DNA of 64,000 bases from Nannochloropsis oceanica (GCA_004519485.1 CP038110.1:186001-250000); one strand, 5' to 3'; positions 23,460 through 33,939 are shown, numbered from the stretch's first letter. Program-made: numbers and translations. Notes: generated by a model not told the origin, from the letters alone.

Positions 23460-23480
23460 TGACTCATGACTCATGACTCA
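23460..23480. promoter_or_regulatory. Three tandem TGACTCA (bZIP/AP-1-type) sites
   Basis: TGACTCA occurs three times without a gap, at 23460-23466, 23467-23473 and 23474-23480. This palindromic heptamer is the classical GCN4/AP-1 half-site pair bound by bZIP factors. It lies between the divergent Nudix (start 23359) and COA7 (start 23710) genes, 101 bp and 230 bp away. Binding by an algal bZIP is inferred. Confidence 0.55.
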
Positions 23481-23709
23481 GACCAGGCACACACGCCTCC
23501 CTTGCAGATCTTGACTTACTTCTTGCCTCGTTACAGTGCTCTGTGATTGCGTTTTTGTGCGGAAAGCTATCAAAAAATCACCAAGTCCTTGCGGAGGCGG
23601 ACCTCCAACCCTTGTTCATTCCACCTGAAATGCACTGCACCCCACAGCGAGTCCCAAGCATCACCTAAGGTAGTACCGCGACTAGCAGCAGCCACAGCAG
23701 CAGCAAATC

Positions 23710-24727
23710 ATGATTGAGGGTCTCCAGGCGATCGACCCGGAGTATGAGGAGCGGATGCTTGCCTTTGAGATAGATTGTGACAAAGGCAAAGGGGATGCCT
23801 GGGCCTGCCACTCAGTTGGGGAGTTTCTGGCTGTCGTCAAGGTATGTTTTGAGGCTATGGGAATAATATGCTAATCAAAGAAACAGTGCAGGCGTGTTAG
23901 GATGGGGTTGCTTTGTGTCTGCCGAACAGAAATCGGGCAGTTAGGGTCAGAAAGAGGCTGACTCCCTCATCCCGTCCTACCCTACCCCCACCTTGCGGAA
24001 ATTATCGTAGGGCGACTACAATAAAGCTGCAAAGGTATACACGGATAATTGCACTAAGTATAGCCATCCTCCCTCATGTTTCAACCTTGGTCGTCTCTTT
24101 TTGGGTGGGCGAGGCGTCCCGCAGAGCGACGCCCGGTCCCTGAAGTGCTTCGAGACCTCCTGCAAAGCTGGGCATGGTATGGCCTGCCATCACATGGGGC
24201 TGCTCCTTTTGTACGGGAAAGATGGGGGCTACGACGTTGGTAAGGACCTCAAGAAAGCGACGTCCATCTTGGATAAGGCCTGTGGGGAGGGCATCCCGGA
24301 TAGTTGTTATGCGTTGGCTAGCCACTTGCTGCGCACCCTGCCTGAGGACAAGATGCACAAGCGGGACCCTTTGCGGGCGAAGGGTTTATTGGAAAAGGGT
24401 TGTGCGCGGGGCCATGGACCCTCATGCTTCAATTTGGCGGTGATGCACAAGAAGGGCGATGAGGGGATTCCCAAGTACGTGATGTCAGTGGAGTTGGAGT
24501 AGGGTGCAGGTTGGGTCTCCGTTACAAACCAACAACCGGGCTTTCTTGCATTTCACCCACGTCCTAACGAGGACCAGATCATCCACCCACCTCTTCTCTT
24601 TCATTTTCACTGACATACTTCTCTACCGCAACAATACAGGAACGAGCAGGAGTTCGAAAAGTTCAAAAGAGTAACCGAGGAGCTAGTGGAGCAAACAGGC
24701 TCGCTCACATGGAAGAAGGGGCATTAG
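23710..24727 (+). CDS. COA7: Sel1-repeat cytochrome c oxidase assembly factor (COA7-like)
   Basis: Three exons (23710-23841, 24125-24474, 24640-24727; phases 0 and 2) give 189 residues. Sel1-type helical hairpins with regularly spaced Cys are seen: WACHSVGEFLAVVK, GHGMACHHMGLLLLYG, IPDSCYALASHLL and GHGPSCFNLAVMHKKGD. The repeated ACHxxG/SCxxL pattern with paired Cys is typical of COA7 (SELRC1), a twin-Cys mitochondrial intermembrane-space factor needed for complex IV assembly. The protein is a little shorter than the human one (231 residues), with about four repeats. It ends tail to tail with the DEAD-box gene. Confidence 0.82.
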
Positions 24728-24901
24728 GCTTGAATCTTCTCCCCAACAGATTTTACGAAAGACGATAATAAACATGTACAAAAGTCTTTCCATCTGCATT
24801 ACTCGTCGCATCCTTCATGTGCCCCTGTCGTCGATGTGGGTATGAAAACATTTCTTTACTTTGCAATTTACTCTCTGTACACTACACTTGCACCCCCATC
24901 T

Positions 24902-26671
24902 CTACCTCTTTCCCCGTTTCCTTTCCGTTTCTCCTCGCCCCGCCTTTCTCATAACCCCCAGCCGCCTCATCTTAATCTTCAACGTGTTGGCCAGCCGCGA
25001 TAGCGCGAACTCCTCCGTCTCCGATACCAACGACGTTACCGACCCCGCTCTCCCCATCCTCCCCGCCCTCCCGCCCCTATGCAAGTACGTCTCGGCATCC
25101 GCGGGGATATCGTACATAGCCACATGGCTTATCCGTGGAATATCCAACCCACGTGCCGCAAAGTCAGTTGTGACCAACACTCGGGACTCGCCCGCGCGAA
25201 AGGCATCCATCACCTTAGCCCGTCGCTTGATGTGGTCTTTGTTCAACAAAGCCTGCAACCCACCCTTCCTCTTCTTTCCCCCCTCCTCCTCTTCTTCCTC
25301 ATCCAACCCATCGCTTTCCACTAACCCTGCGGCGATAACTTCTGCATCCTGGTCATCTGCTGTGAAGATTGCACATGCCTGCAACCTGCCTTTCGACTGC
25401 TCCCTTCGCAAGAACGCTCGAAGCGCAGCGAGCTTCTCGGCTTTGGTGGGGCAAACGAGGTAATAGTGTTGGAGCTGAGGGGGCATGAGTTCTCCAGGGG
25501 TGACTTGTACGTGGATAGGCTGTCGTAAGGTCCATTGCTGCTGCACGCATTGCTTGATAAAGTGGTTGTGTTGGGGGATGGTGGCGCTGACAAACACGGT
25601 TTGCCGCTGCACCAGTTTCCAAGGTGCCAACTGCCGGGCCTCGTCACCGCCGCTCCCGACCCCGTCTTCCTTCATAGCACCCTGAGGGATCAGGAGCGTC
25701 TCGTCCCCTTTACCTCCCTTAGCCGCCAATGCCGCCTCTTCTTCTAGCTCGGAGGTCAAGAAGGAAGGCGACAGGTATTTTCCAAGCAGCGCCTGTAGCT
25801 GCGCTCGGGTCTCCCGGCGGGTGAGGCAGGCATCCACTTCGTCAATAACAACCATCTTAACCTGGTGGTAACGGATACCGCCTTGTTCTACAAGGCGGGA
25901 GAGAGCAAGAGGGTTGCCAATCACCACGTGTGGCGGCTCGGCCAGCACCCAGGCTTTTTGCCTGGTGTTTTTAGAGCCTTCAAGGAGGGACATGACTAGG
26001 ATCTTGTTGCTCGTGCCGTTGACAGTCGGAGTAAAAATGGTGGCGGTGCTGCTATCAGCTTCTTCGTCGTCGGCGTTAACGTCATCATCGTCATCGTCTT
26101 GCACTTCCTCGTCTCGGTAATAGACCCGCCCTGCAGATAGCTGCTTGGCCACGCTTGCCACCTGCAACCCCAATTCTCGGCTCGGAACCACCACCATGGC
26201 CTGCACGGCCTGTTTGCTTGCATCAATACCCGCCAGCAACGGCAACAGAAAGGCGAGTGTCTTGCCCGTGCCCGTCTGCGCCTGGATCACCACGTCCTCT
26301 CCATCCAAAATAGCCCCCAACGCCTCTCGCTGGACCATCGTCGGCCTTGTAAAGCCCAAGCTTTCGACACGTGACAGCAACCAATTCGGCAGCCGCTCAC
26401 CATAGAGCTCGGCGAATGTTCCTGTGGTCGTGCCGTTGTCCAGACTCGTGTCAATTAGTTGATTTGATTGGTGTTGTGCATGGCGGCGGGCACCCCGAGG
26501 TCGCGGGGGGGGGTTCAGGACAGGAAGAAAGGTGGCTTTTGACGGCGTTGGTCTAGCTGCCACGGATGTGATCATCGTGGCCAGGAGAAGAAGGAAATTG
26601 GTTTGATACCGATGGTGATTGGGTCTTCTGAATGGTCTTGTGAGTGCGGTGGAGGAGCGGCGCCGGGCCAT
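24902..26671 (-). CDS. DEAD-box RNA helicase, probably plastid
   Basis: A single exon of 589 residues. The helicase motifs are in order: the Q-motif region (GFTRPTMVQREAL), motif I AQTGTGKT (131-138), Ia PSRELG, motif II as DEVD, motif III SAT (VFVSATIP), motif V ARGLD and motif VI HRGGRAGRMG. An acidic insert (DDDDDDVNADDEEAD) sits between Ia and II, and another acidic/Lys insert lies in the second RecA domain. The start has a hydrophobic stretch (NFLLLLATMITSVAA) and then ATFLPV, suggesting plastid import. It would unwind RNA in chloroplast ribosome assembly or splicing; the exact role is not known. It is divergent from GET1. Confidence 0.9.
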   Translation of the reverse strand: MARRRSSTALTRPFRRPNHHRYQTNFLLLLATMITSVAARPTPSKATFLPVLNPPPRPRGARRHAQHQSNQLIDTSLDNGTTTGTFAELYGERLPNWLLSRVESLGFTRPTMVQREALGAILDGEDVVIQAQTGTGKTLAFLLPLLAGIDASKQAVQAMVVVPSRELGLQVASVAKQLSAGRVYYRDEEVQDDDDDDVNADDEEADSSTATIFTPTVNGTSNKILVMSLLEGSKNTRQKAWVLAEPPHVVIGNPLALSRLVEQGGIRYHQVKMVVIDEVDACLTRRETRAQLQALLGKYLSPSFLTSELEEEAALAAKGGKGDETLLIPQGAMKEDGVGSGGDEARQLAPWKLVQRQTVFVSATIPQHNHFIKQCVQQQWTLRQPIHVQVTPGELMPPQLQHYYLVCPTKAEKLAALRAFLRREQSKGRLQACAIFTADDQDAEVIAAGLVESDGLDEEEEEEGGKKRKGGLQALLNKDHIKRRAKVMDAFRAGESRVLVTTDFAARGLDIPRISHVAMYDIPADAETYLHRGGRAGRMGRAGSVTSLVSETEEFALSRLANTLKIKMRRLGVMRKAGRGETERKRGKR

Positions 26672-26960
26672 GTTGTAAGATGTGGTGATGAAGATGGCGC
26701 CGCGGAGACTGTGGCTGCCGCGTCTTCAGTGGTGCACCGACTTGCAGGACCTGTGTGTGTGTGTGTTTTGGATAAAGCTACGTTGAGAGCGAGAAAGCTC
26801 GCCTGACCAAACAGAATCATCTGACAGGAATAGCTATAGCAATAGCTATATTATTGTTGCCGCGCCTCGATTTTTACACTGTAGTACACCTCAACTAAAC
26901 AGGATCTCACACAAATTCACTCTTTCATACCATCCAGTAACCTCAGTACGCATCGTCGGC
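26672..26960. promoter_or_regulatory. Divergent promoter with repeated AATAGCTATA
   Basis: 290 bp between the DEAD-box start and the GET1 start. It holds a short GT run near 26753-26768 and two copies of AATAGCTATA, starting at about 26829 and 26841. Each contains the palindrome TAGCTA, spaced 12 bp, and an AT-rich TATTATTG follows. This may be the core of a two-way promoter. Confidence 0.4.
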
Positions 26961-27787
26961 ATGGCCATCACGCTGCTGGAGCCTCCGTCGCCGTATTTGC
27001 TACCGCTCCTTTTCTTTGTAATTCTGTTCGAGGCACTTCTAATCTTGGGCAAAAAGCAACGGTGTAAACCCGTAGCCCTGAATATCAAGGCTTTGACCTT
27101 GCGCAAGTACGAGCTGGCGGTGGCCATGAAAGGGGTAAGTGCTCGGAGAAGGCGTGGACAGGACGGCGGGCATGATGGTGCGTGGTTCTGGAGGCGAGGC
27201 GTGTTATATGGTTTACATCGGCCACCTACTTCTACCCCTGGTCTCACGCCTCAGCGACCTATCCACACACCCCTGCTGCGTTAGCCCCACTCGGTAGGAG
27301 CTAATGAAAAGGTGCCGGAAGATCTCATCCTTTGGGTACTCCATCCCTCTGCCAAACCGCAGTGACTGCGCTCTAACGTGACGTCCTCCATTCTGCATAT
27401 GGGTCACAGGTCCTCGCAATGTTTTCTGAACTAACCATCACAAACCCCACTTTACAGCTCGGCATTCCGGACTTCGTAGAAAAATCCAAACTGGAGCGCG
27501 AGCTCATCCAAGTAGACAAGAACCTGGCCCCACAGAAGGAACGGGTGCTCGCCCAGGCCACTGCATACGAGACCGTCGCAACCAAAGTCCGATACGGGGT
27601 TTATGCTATGCTGGTGGCGATTTTCTGGCGGACGCCACTTTTGGTCATGACCCCGGCAGCCACCTGGCCTTTGTCTTCCTTTTTTGGCTTTCCACGCTTG
27701 GGACCAGGGGCAGTGGGGGTGGCGGCGACGATTTCTATGGTCAAGGCAGTGTTGAAGCCACTGACACCCTTGTTGAGTACCGTATAA
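26961..27787 (+). CDS. GET1: GET1/WRB (CHD5-family) tail-anchored protein receptor subunit
   Basis: Two exons, 26961-27134 and 27458-27787, phase 0, 167 residues. Membrane segment 1 is PYLLPLLFFVILFEALLIL near the N-terminus. A cytosolic coiled coil follows (FVEKSKLERELIQVDKNLAP), which is the GET3-binding signature of the CHD5 family. Two more hydrophobic segments lie in the C-terminal half (YAMLVAIFWRTPLLVM; GVAATISMVKAVLKPL). This three-pass topology and length match GET1/WRB, which accepts tail-anchored proteins from the GET3 ATPase at the ER. The intron is 323 bp. Confidence 0.88.
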
Positions 27788-28084
27788 ATAGATAGAAAGG
27801 AAGCAAAGTAAATCAAAGATACATCAAGTAAAGAATGAACGAGTGTTTGGCCACAATTTGGGGGTCATTATCTCTCTTTCTCTCCCCCGTAAGACGACTT
27901 TCTGATACTTCTTTTTTTTTTAAATCCCGGTATGCATGCGCTGCTTCCACTATGAATTCATTTCTTTTCACAAAAAGCATGACATAATACTTGATTTGGA
28001 CATCGCCTGCTATGTAGCTCTTCTGGTACTTTCCCCCCCCTTTAAAGCACCGCCTCACAACCCCCACTCAGCCCAGCTGACCGA

Positions 28085-31000
28085 TCAAAAAAACGCATCC
28101 CCCCCCTCCCCACCTCCTCCCTTCCCCTGCACCTGTGGCTGCGGTGCCTCGCGCGACACAGCATTTAACCACAAATTGATACAAGCACAAAAATAAGCAT
28201 GCCCCGAGAAATACGTGACCGACATACCAAGGTGTTGGGAACAAGTGAGAGGGACCAAGGACAAAGCGCATACCTGCCGAGAGTCAATCTTCATGGAGCC
28301 AGCTTCAGCACAATCAGCCAACAACAAACCCATGGCCTCGCTGGTCGGAGGTAAATGTGATGCAAAGTGTTTTCTCAAGCCCATGTGTCCTAAAACGACC
28401 TGCAACTCTTCAACACTGGCCTCCAGGCCCTCCTTCTCCGCCAGCACCAAGCCCAGCAGTGCGTCGGCCGCCGAGGCTAGGACTAGGCGGGCTACTCTCA
28501 CCATGTTCAACGCCGCTTCTACCAAGGACAAAATCGTCATTGAGGTGACCACTTCCTTCCTGACGCCTGCCTTTGCTGTTTCCGTGGCCAGCAGGACATG
28601 CTTACATGACTCTACCGCTTGTATAACTTGGGACTTGGCGACGGCCAGGATACTAAGCCAATGGTCGGGGTACGCAATCAACGCCCCGCCTGCATCCATC
28701 CCTTCCAACAAAGCACAGCATCGCCGAGCTCGTCGCGCTCGTCGGACAGCCTCTCGACGTCCCTCCGCCCCACTGGCTGCTTGATTAGCTAAGGAGGGAT
28801 AACCCCTTCGGAAAGCAGCTTCGAAGGCGTCGCCCCTCCCCACGTCCACAGCCGCCACCCGCGCCTGCAGCTGCGCCAGCGTCAGCATCACAACGCCTCT
28901 TTCCCCTTCCTCCCTCTTCTCATCATCACCGATAGCGATAGCGTCCCTCCATGTCTGCAACTTGGCTTCATCGCAGATATTGTCCTCCAACTCCTTAACT
29001 TTCACTCGCAACCTAATCGCCTCCTCCAGTTCGTCATCGGCCTTGGCGCGTTCGTATCGCGCCCTCGCTTGAGACAACGTCGCGACCGCCTCCATGTGTC
29101 CTGTCAATGCGGCCGCGTCGTTCAGCATCTCCATGTCCCACAACTTTTGAAGCAAGTTCTCCAAAGAGAGCTGAGTGCTGCTACTGGTGGTGCCCCTGGT
29201 GGTCGTGATGGCAGTACTGCTGCTGCTGATAGAGTTATCGATCACCTGACTCTGCGACGACTTGTCGACTTCTCTTTCGTCGATTTGCTCACCCTTGACA
29301 GCAAATCTGGCCATGGGGCTCAAAAGGATAGATGTCGAGGAAGAGGCATCAGGGGATGCATGATAGGAGGAGGGCAGGAAGTGGGGCAACGCCGTCGTCA
29401 CTGCCTCCAGACCATCAGTGAGAGGGCTGCCACCCCCTACCGTCCGCATCGTAGGTGTATGAATTGGAATACCGGCCCAAGGATTAGGGTCTTGCCAGGG
29501 GTTAGGCTGTGCCCATGATGGGTTGGACGCCACGGCGATACCGGGAACGGTCGGTGCCGGCACTGCAGCAATCTGAGACATTAGACCAGACACGATACAC
29601 TCTGTGTCCTTTTTCTCCTCGTTTTTGGCGATAGAAAAGGAGATAGGAGAAGGCGGAGAGGAAGGCCTCATGATTTTGCTACAGCTGCTAGCGGGAGGAC
29701 TCTCCTCCAGCTGAATTGGCGAAGGAGGAGGGCGTTTGTCTCCATCCACAGAAAGAGGAGACACCGCCTGCTCCTTCACGTAACCATTCAAACCCGAAAA
29801 CGGGTCCGCTCCATCATCCCCTTCCGTCTGTTTCTGAGGAAGGACATGAACCAACTTAGCACTGCTTTCGATCTTGCCCCAGCCATTGCATCCTCCTTGA
29901 AACTCATCCCATTCTTCCTCCTCCCCGTGCGAGACGTGAGCTTCCATCACTCTGTTGTTACTGCTGCTACTACTGGTGGTAGTGGCGGTGGTGGTGATCG
30001 TGTTGCGAGAGGTCGTGGTCACGAACATTGAAGTCAACCCTCCCGTAAAAAGAGGAAGCGAGAGCGAGGAGGTAATGGAGGGCGCATCAGTTGCCTTGTG
30101 TGCAACATTGAAGGAAGAGGTAGGGAATGAGGATAATGACGCGGCACCGGCCACTACGTGCTCATGGACTTGAAACGGACTCGCCATGGACAGGGCCTTG
30201 TCGAGCGGGGGCCTTGCCGAGGCTGTAGGAAAAGAGAGAGGAGGGGAGGAGGGGCTGCGAGCAGAAGACGACAATGACAAGGATGCTTGGAGGACTTCGA
30301 CACCGATCCTCTGTGAAGGACACAAAGTTGAACCAAACCCGCTGAATGCTGTAGTTGATGCAGGGGGGGAATGGGAACTTGAAGGCGCAGGAGGGCTGGA
30401 GGATCTTCCTCGTGGGCTGGCGTCGGGATCCGTGCACGGGTTTTCGGCATACGGACTCATTTCATAGAAAGACCTCTGTGAAGCACGCGTAGAGATGAGG
30501 GCAGCGCCCAAAGGTGGAACGCAATGATTGTTGCCCATCGAGGGCATGCCGTTGTTGTGGTTGTCACTGGCTTCGGAGAAGGGTAGCAAAGGTGGGGAGA
30601 AAGGTGGGCTTTCCGTCATAAAGCGAGAGGTGGGGACGCGTGTAGCTTGATTGCTGTTCATACTACTGACAAGCTGTGCCCCCCCGAAAGGGTCGTGGGG
30701 AGAACTGGGCAGCTTGGACGTAAACGACGACATGACAGGAGCTTGAGCAGAGGAGAGCTGGACTAGCGAAGAGCTCGTTCTGACAGACAGGTCCACGTCT
30801 CTGTCCAGGAGAGACGGTACCATGCTTGTTTTGCTCAAGTTCACGTGTGCTGGGATGGAGGCCGTCACCCAAGCCCTTTCTAATCCCATGGAGGGGATGG
30901 GCAACGAGGGAGAAGCAGGGGATAGGGAAGACGAAGATGGCAATGGTGTTGAAGGTACAAAATACGGTTGAAGCGCCAGCCCTGACGCGGATGCGACTCG

Positions 31001-31837
31001 AACAGAATTAGCGACAGCAGGATTGGAGGCAGGATCAAGATCAGGAGGAGGAGTACCACCAGGATCTGCCTCTTGAAAATCGTCCCACTCATGGTCCTCC
31101 ACCACCGCGTCCAATGCCGCCGTCCGGGAGACAATGTCACTGCCTCCTGATGCGATCACCGCCGGATCGCGGGTAGATGTAGGCATGGAAGGAACGACCG
31201 TCATAACTGGCACAGGTAGCGCAAGCGTTGACTTTGTCTGAAAACCCGCCTCAAAGGATGGCTGTGGCAAATGCGTCATCGGAGCCACTACCTCACGAGG
31301 GAGCGTCGCAATCGCCGCTGCTGGTGTCGAAGACAGCGTCGGTGTCGGCATCGAGGGTCGTGGTGGCGATTGCATTCCCACAGCCATCGATTCCAAAGCG
31401 ATAGCGCTAGGGCTTGCTGCACTCGGGGCCGGGGCCATGTGCAAAGGGGGTAGTTGAGGAAGTGTCACAGAGAGGGGGTCTTTCGCCCGGATGCGTCCAA
31501 CTAATGTGGCATCACCTGGTGTAATGTAGCCATTTTGGGTTAAGGCCATGAGCCGCATTGCCAGGTGGAAGTGTGGGCGATAGAGCACGCCCCGCCCCTC
31601 TGGATCACACAGCGCCCATATTTGCCGCAGGGCATGCTTCGGCAACCCTGATCGGGACATCAGCTCCACCGCAGGCCTCCCGTGGACAAAACCCTTCAGA
31701 TCTAGAGCCCCTGCCTCTTGAAATAGCCGGTCGTACAACTGCTGCTCCGGTAGAGGTAGGAGATCCGGATTGTGGTGGGACGGTGCCAACGCTTGGTGGT
31801 GTTGCGGCGGTGGCGGTGGTGACGGCATGGCCTCCAT
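28085..31837 (-). CDS. EH-domain trafficking protein, gamma-synergin-like
   Basis: Two exons, 31837-28274 and 28132-28085, phase 0, 1203 residues; the last exon encodes 15 residues. The N-terminus has a Pro run and then an EH/EF-hand-like domain at about 30-115 (YDRLFQEAGALDL, LPKHALRQIWALCDPEGRG). The long middle is Ser/Pro-rich and disordered, with clathrin-adaptor peptides: WDDFQEADPG and EEWDEFQGG, which resemble the DDFxDFQ motifs of gamma-synergin that bind AP-1 gamma-ear, plus DPF and NPW peptides. The C-terminal 350 residues form a helical domain (LENLLQKLWDMEML, SQARARYERAKADDE). Likely role: trans-Golgi/endosome coat accessory. It is divergent from FBPase. Confidence 0.78.
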   Translation of the reverse strand: MEAMPSPPPPPQHHQALAPSHHNPDLLPLPEQQLYDRLFQEAGALDLKGFVHGRPAVELMSRSGLPKHALRQIWALCDPEGRGVLYRPHFHLAMRLMALTQNGYITPGDATLVGRIRAKDPLSVTLPQLPPLHMAPAPSAASPSAIALESMAVGMQSPPRPSMPTPTLSSTPAAAIATLPREVVAPMTHLPQPSFEAGFQTKSTLALPVPVMTVVPSMPTSTRDPAVIASGGSDIVSRTAALDAVVEDHEWDDFQEADPGGTPPPDLDPASNPAVANSVRVASASGLALQPYFVPSTPLPSSSSLSPASPSLPIPSMGLERAWVTASIPAHVNLSKTSMVPSLLDRDVDLSVRTSSSLVQLSSAQAPVMSSFTSKLPSSPHDPFGGAQLVSSMNSNQATRVPTSRFMTESPPFSPPLLPFSEASDNHNNGMPSMGNNHCVPPLGAALISTRASQRSFYEMSPYAENPCTDPDASPRGRSSSPPAPSSSHSPPASTTAFSGFGSTLCPSQRIGVEVLQASLSLSSSARSPSSPPLSFPTASARPPLDKALSMASPFQVHEHVVAGAASLSSFPTSSFNVAHKATDAPSITSSLSLPLFTGGLTSMFVTTTSRNTITTTATTTSSSSSNNRVMEAHVSHGEEEEWDEFQGGCNGWGKIESSAKLVHVLPQKQTEGDDGADPFSGLNGYVKEQAVSPLSVDGDKRPPPSPIQLEESPPASSCSKIMRPSSPPSPISFSIAKNEEKKDTECIVSGLMSQIAAVPAPTVPGIAVASNPSWAQPNPWQDPNPWAGIPIHTPTMRTVGGGSPLTDGLEAVTTALPHFLPSSYHASPDASSSTSILLSPMARFAVKGEQIDEREVDKSSQSQVIDNSISSSSTAITTTRGTTSSSTQLSLENLLQKLWDMEMLNDAAALTGHMEAVATLSQARARYERAKADDELEEAIRLRVKVKELEDNICDEAKLQTWRDAIAIGDDEKREEGERGVVMLTLAQLQARVAAVDVGRGDAFEAAFRRGYPSLANQAASGAEGRREAVRRARRARRCCALLEGMDAGGALIAYPDHWLSILAVAKSQVIQAVESCKHVLLATETAKAGVRKEVVTSMTILSLVEAALNMVRVARLVLASAADALLGLVLAEKEGLEASVEELQVVLGHMGLRKHFASHLPPTSEAMGLLLADCAEAGSMKIDSRQVCALSLVPLTCSQHLGMSVTYFSGHAYFCACINLWLNAVSREAPQPQVQGKGGGGEGGDAFF

Positions 31838-32270
31838 CGTGAGTGCTTGGAAGATCGACGTTTCTGAGCGAGTTGCAGCAAGCAAGCTCCTTGCTTCGTC
31901 TGCAATTCTAGCAGTAAAGGTTGTGGAAAGGCGTGGGATTGACTTTGTGTTTATAAAATAGTGGTACATGCATGCACTTTGTGCGAAGGGAGTTTGGTGG
32001 CAATTGCGCAAATGGCAGCCTGCTGGCATGCGAAACCGTCTTTGAATGGTAGGGCACAACGCCGGGGAACGAGCGGTGGCCGCGAGAACCCCACCACACC
32101 GCGTCTTTTTCCTTGTCTCACGCTCACACGTCTCCCATGTCTGTGCCATCAACACCCAGGACAGGTTGGAGAAGCAGGAGATTGTGCGCGAGCCTCCTGG
32201 GTCTCTCTGGCTCATGCAATACGCCGCCCATCCCCTCTTTGATCACCGCAACCATCTCCCGCGCCTCCGC
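31838..32270. promoter_or_regulatory. Divergent promoter of synergin-like and FBPase genes
   Basis: 433 bp. Both neighbouring frames run open into it, but the codons upstream of the chosen ATGs show no conserved domain. No clear TATA box. Confidence 0.35.
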
Positions 32271-33581
32271 ATGACGACTACTACGATCATGCCAGCAGCC
32301 GTAGCTGCTACACCAGCCAGAAAGCGAAGGAAACTACATCAGAACCCACTCGCAGCCTTGTCATCCCTCCATGCCCTCCTCTTGCTTGGTCTCGCGTGGC
32401 TTGAGTGCCGAGCCTTCGTTATCCCTCGACCCACGTCCTCGCCTTCGCTCGTCTTAAGCTTGACCCTACCACGGCAGCACCGGCCACGACAGCTTCGGAT
32501 GATTATGGACGAACCAAAAGTTGGTGAAGAGCCCTCGGTCATGTCACAAGCTTTGAGCAAGCAAAAGACCTTGTCGCGCTACGTGGAAGTCGAGACGTGG
32601 AAGCACCGGGAGCTAACAGACCTGCAACCCGTCATGCGCGGCATTGAGTCCGCCTGTCGGGGCATCGCCACCTTAGTCCGCCGCGCGCAATGTGACGAAA
32701 TTGCGGGTCTACATGGTAATGACGGAGATATGAATGTACAGGGGGAGGTGCAAAAAGTTATGGATGTCCTCGCGAACAATATCCTGGCCGCTTCAATGTG
32801 TGCCCCCGGTAAAATGGACTACGTCGCCTCAGAGGAAGAAGAAGAGCCCACTTACTGCTCTGCGGTCCTGCAAAATGCTGCATTCCAAGGGGAGTATGCC
32901 GGGGTTTTTGATCCATTAGATGGTAGCTCTAACATTGAGGCAGGTCTGCCCGTGGGTACCATCTTTGGAATCTACCGACGCCCCCAACTCAACCTCTCTC
33001 CGGAACGAGAACGAGATCCTCTCGAGGCCATCATGCAACCAGGCAGCAAATTATTAGCCTCAGGATACTGCCTGTATGGAGGACAGACCATTCTCGTCCT
33101 CACCCTCGGGCAGGGTGTGCACGGCTTCACGTTGAACAAGCCCGGTGGGGACTTTATTTTAACCCAGCCCAACATGCGCATTCCAGCCCGAGGACAGCTT
33201 TATGCCATCAATGAGGGATCCTCCCACCTCTGGGAACCGAAGGTGACCGAGTACGTACGTCGACTGAAATTAGGCGAGGGGGAGGGGAATGTGCCCCACA
33301 GAACGGCATACGTGGGAGCGATGGTCGCAGACGTGCATAGGGTGCTGGTAGAGGGAGGGGTGTACGCTTACCCTGGTACGGTGGATGCGCCGAATGGAAA
33401 AATTCGGTTGTTGTACGAGGCAAATCCCATGAGCATGTTGGTGGAGCAGGCGGGCGGATTGAGCACCACGGGTAGGCAAAGGATCTTGGACTTGAAGCCG
33501 ACGGGGATTCACCAGCGGGTGCCGATATTCATTGGTAGCAAGGAGGATATCAAGGACCTGCAGGCATTGTTGAAGGATTGA
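32271..33581 (+). CDS. FBP: Plastid fructose-1,6-bisphosphatase
   Basis: A single exon of 436 residues from ATG 32271. The presequence has a hydrophobic core (LSSLHALLLLGLAWLECRAF) and the RAFVIP cleavage motif, so plastid import is likely. Catalytic features are NVQGEVQKVMDVLAN, VASEEEEEP (metal-binding Glu), GVFDPLDGSSNIEAG (at about 211-225) and LLYEANPMSMLVEQAGG. It hydrolyses fructose 1,6-bisphosphate in the Calvin cycle or gluconeogenesis. The redox loop of plant cpFBPase-I, which carries two Cys just before QPG, is not there (PLEAIMQPGSKLLASGYC), so the enzyme may be insensitive to thioredoxin. It is tail to tail with AP-3 beta. Confidence 0.95.
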   Translation: MTTTTIMPAAVAATPARKRRKLHQNPLAALSSLHALLLLGLAWLECRAFVIPRPTSSPSLVLSLTLPRQHRPRQLRMIMDEPKVGEEPSVMSQALSKQKTLSRYVEVETWKHRELTDLQPVMRGIESACRGIATLVRRAQCDEIAGLHGNDGDMNVQGEVQKVMDVLANNILAASMCAPGKMDYVASEEEEEPTYCSAVLQNAAFQGEYAGVFDPLDGSSNIEAGLPVGTIFGIYRRPQLNLSPERERDPLEAIMQPGSKLLASGYCLYGGQTILVLTLGQGVHGFTLNKPGGDFILTQPNMRIPARGQLYAINEGSSHLWEPKVTEYVRRLKLGEGEGNVPHRTAYVGAMVADVHRVLVEGGVYAYPGTVDAPNGKIRLLYEANPMSMLVEQAGGLSTTGRQRILDLKPTGIHQRVPIFIGSKEDIKDLQALLKD

Positions 33582-33939
33582 GGAAGTGGGGGAGGGAGAA
33601 AGCTGGATGGAGGGAAGGAGGGAGACAGGGGTATAAGGAGGGCGAGTGGAAGGAGATGACCTGTTATGTTTTCTGATTGCTTCCTCCTCTGTACATACGC
33701 CATATAGAATGGGAGTGAGCAAGGCCCAACCTTCTCTCGTTCGCTGCGGCAGTAGCAGCTAGTGTAAATTACCAACCAGGATGAAAGGAAGCAGCGAAAG
33801 AAAAAGACTGGGCAGAATAATACTCACGAAACGACAACTGCTCCACAACAAGCACTTCTCGTGTGGTGGCATTGTGTTAATTGCGCCTATCCCCTTTCGA
33901 TTCTTCCCTTGCCCAACCAGCATCTTCTCTGGCTCCTCT
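33582..33939. other. Tail-to-tail spacer
   Basis: 358 bp between FBPase and AP-3 beta stops. Purine-rich just after the FBPase stop. Nothing else seen. Confidence 0.5.

Noticed and set aside
28068-28271. Minus-strand frame continuing the synergin-like gene without splicing
   Set aside because: A clear GT-AG intron (28133-28273) joins the chain in phase and gives a short clean C-terminus.
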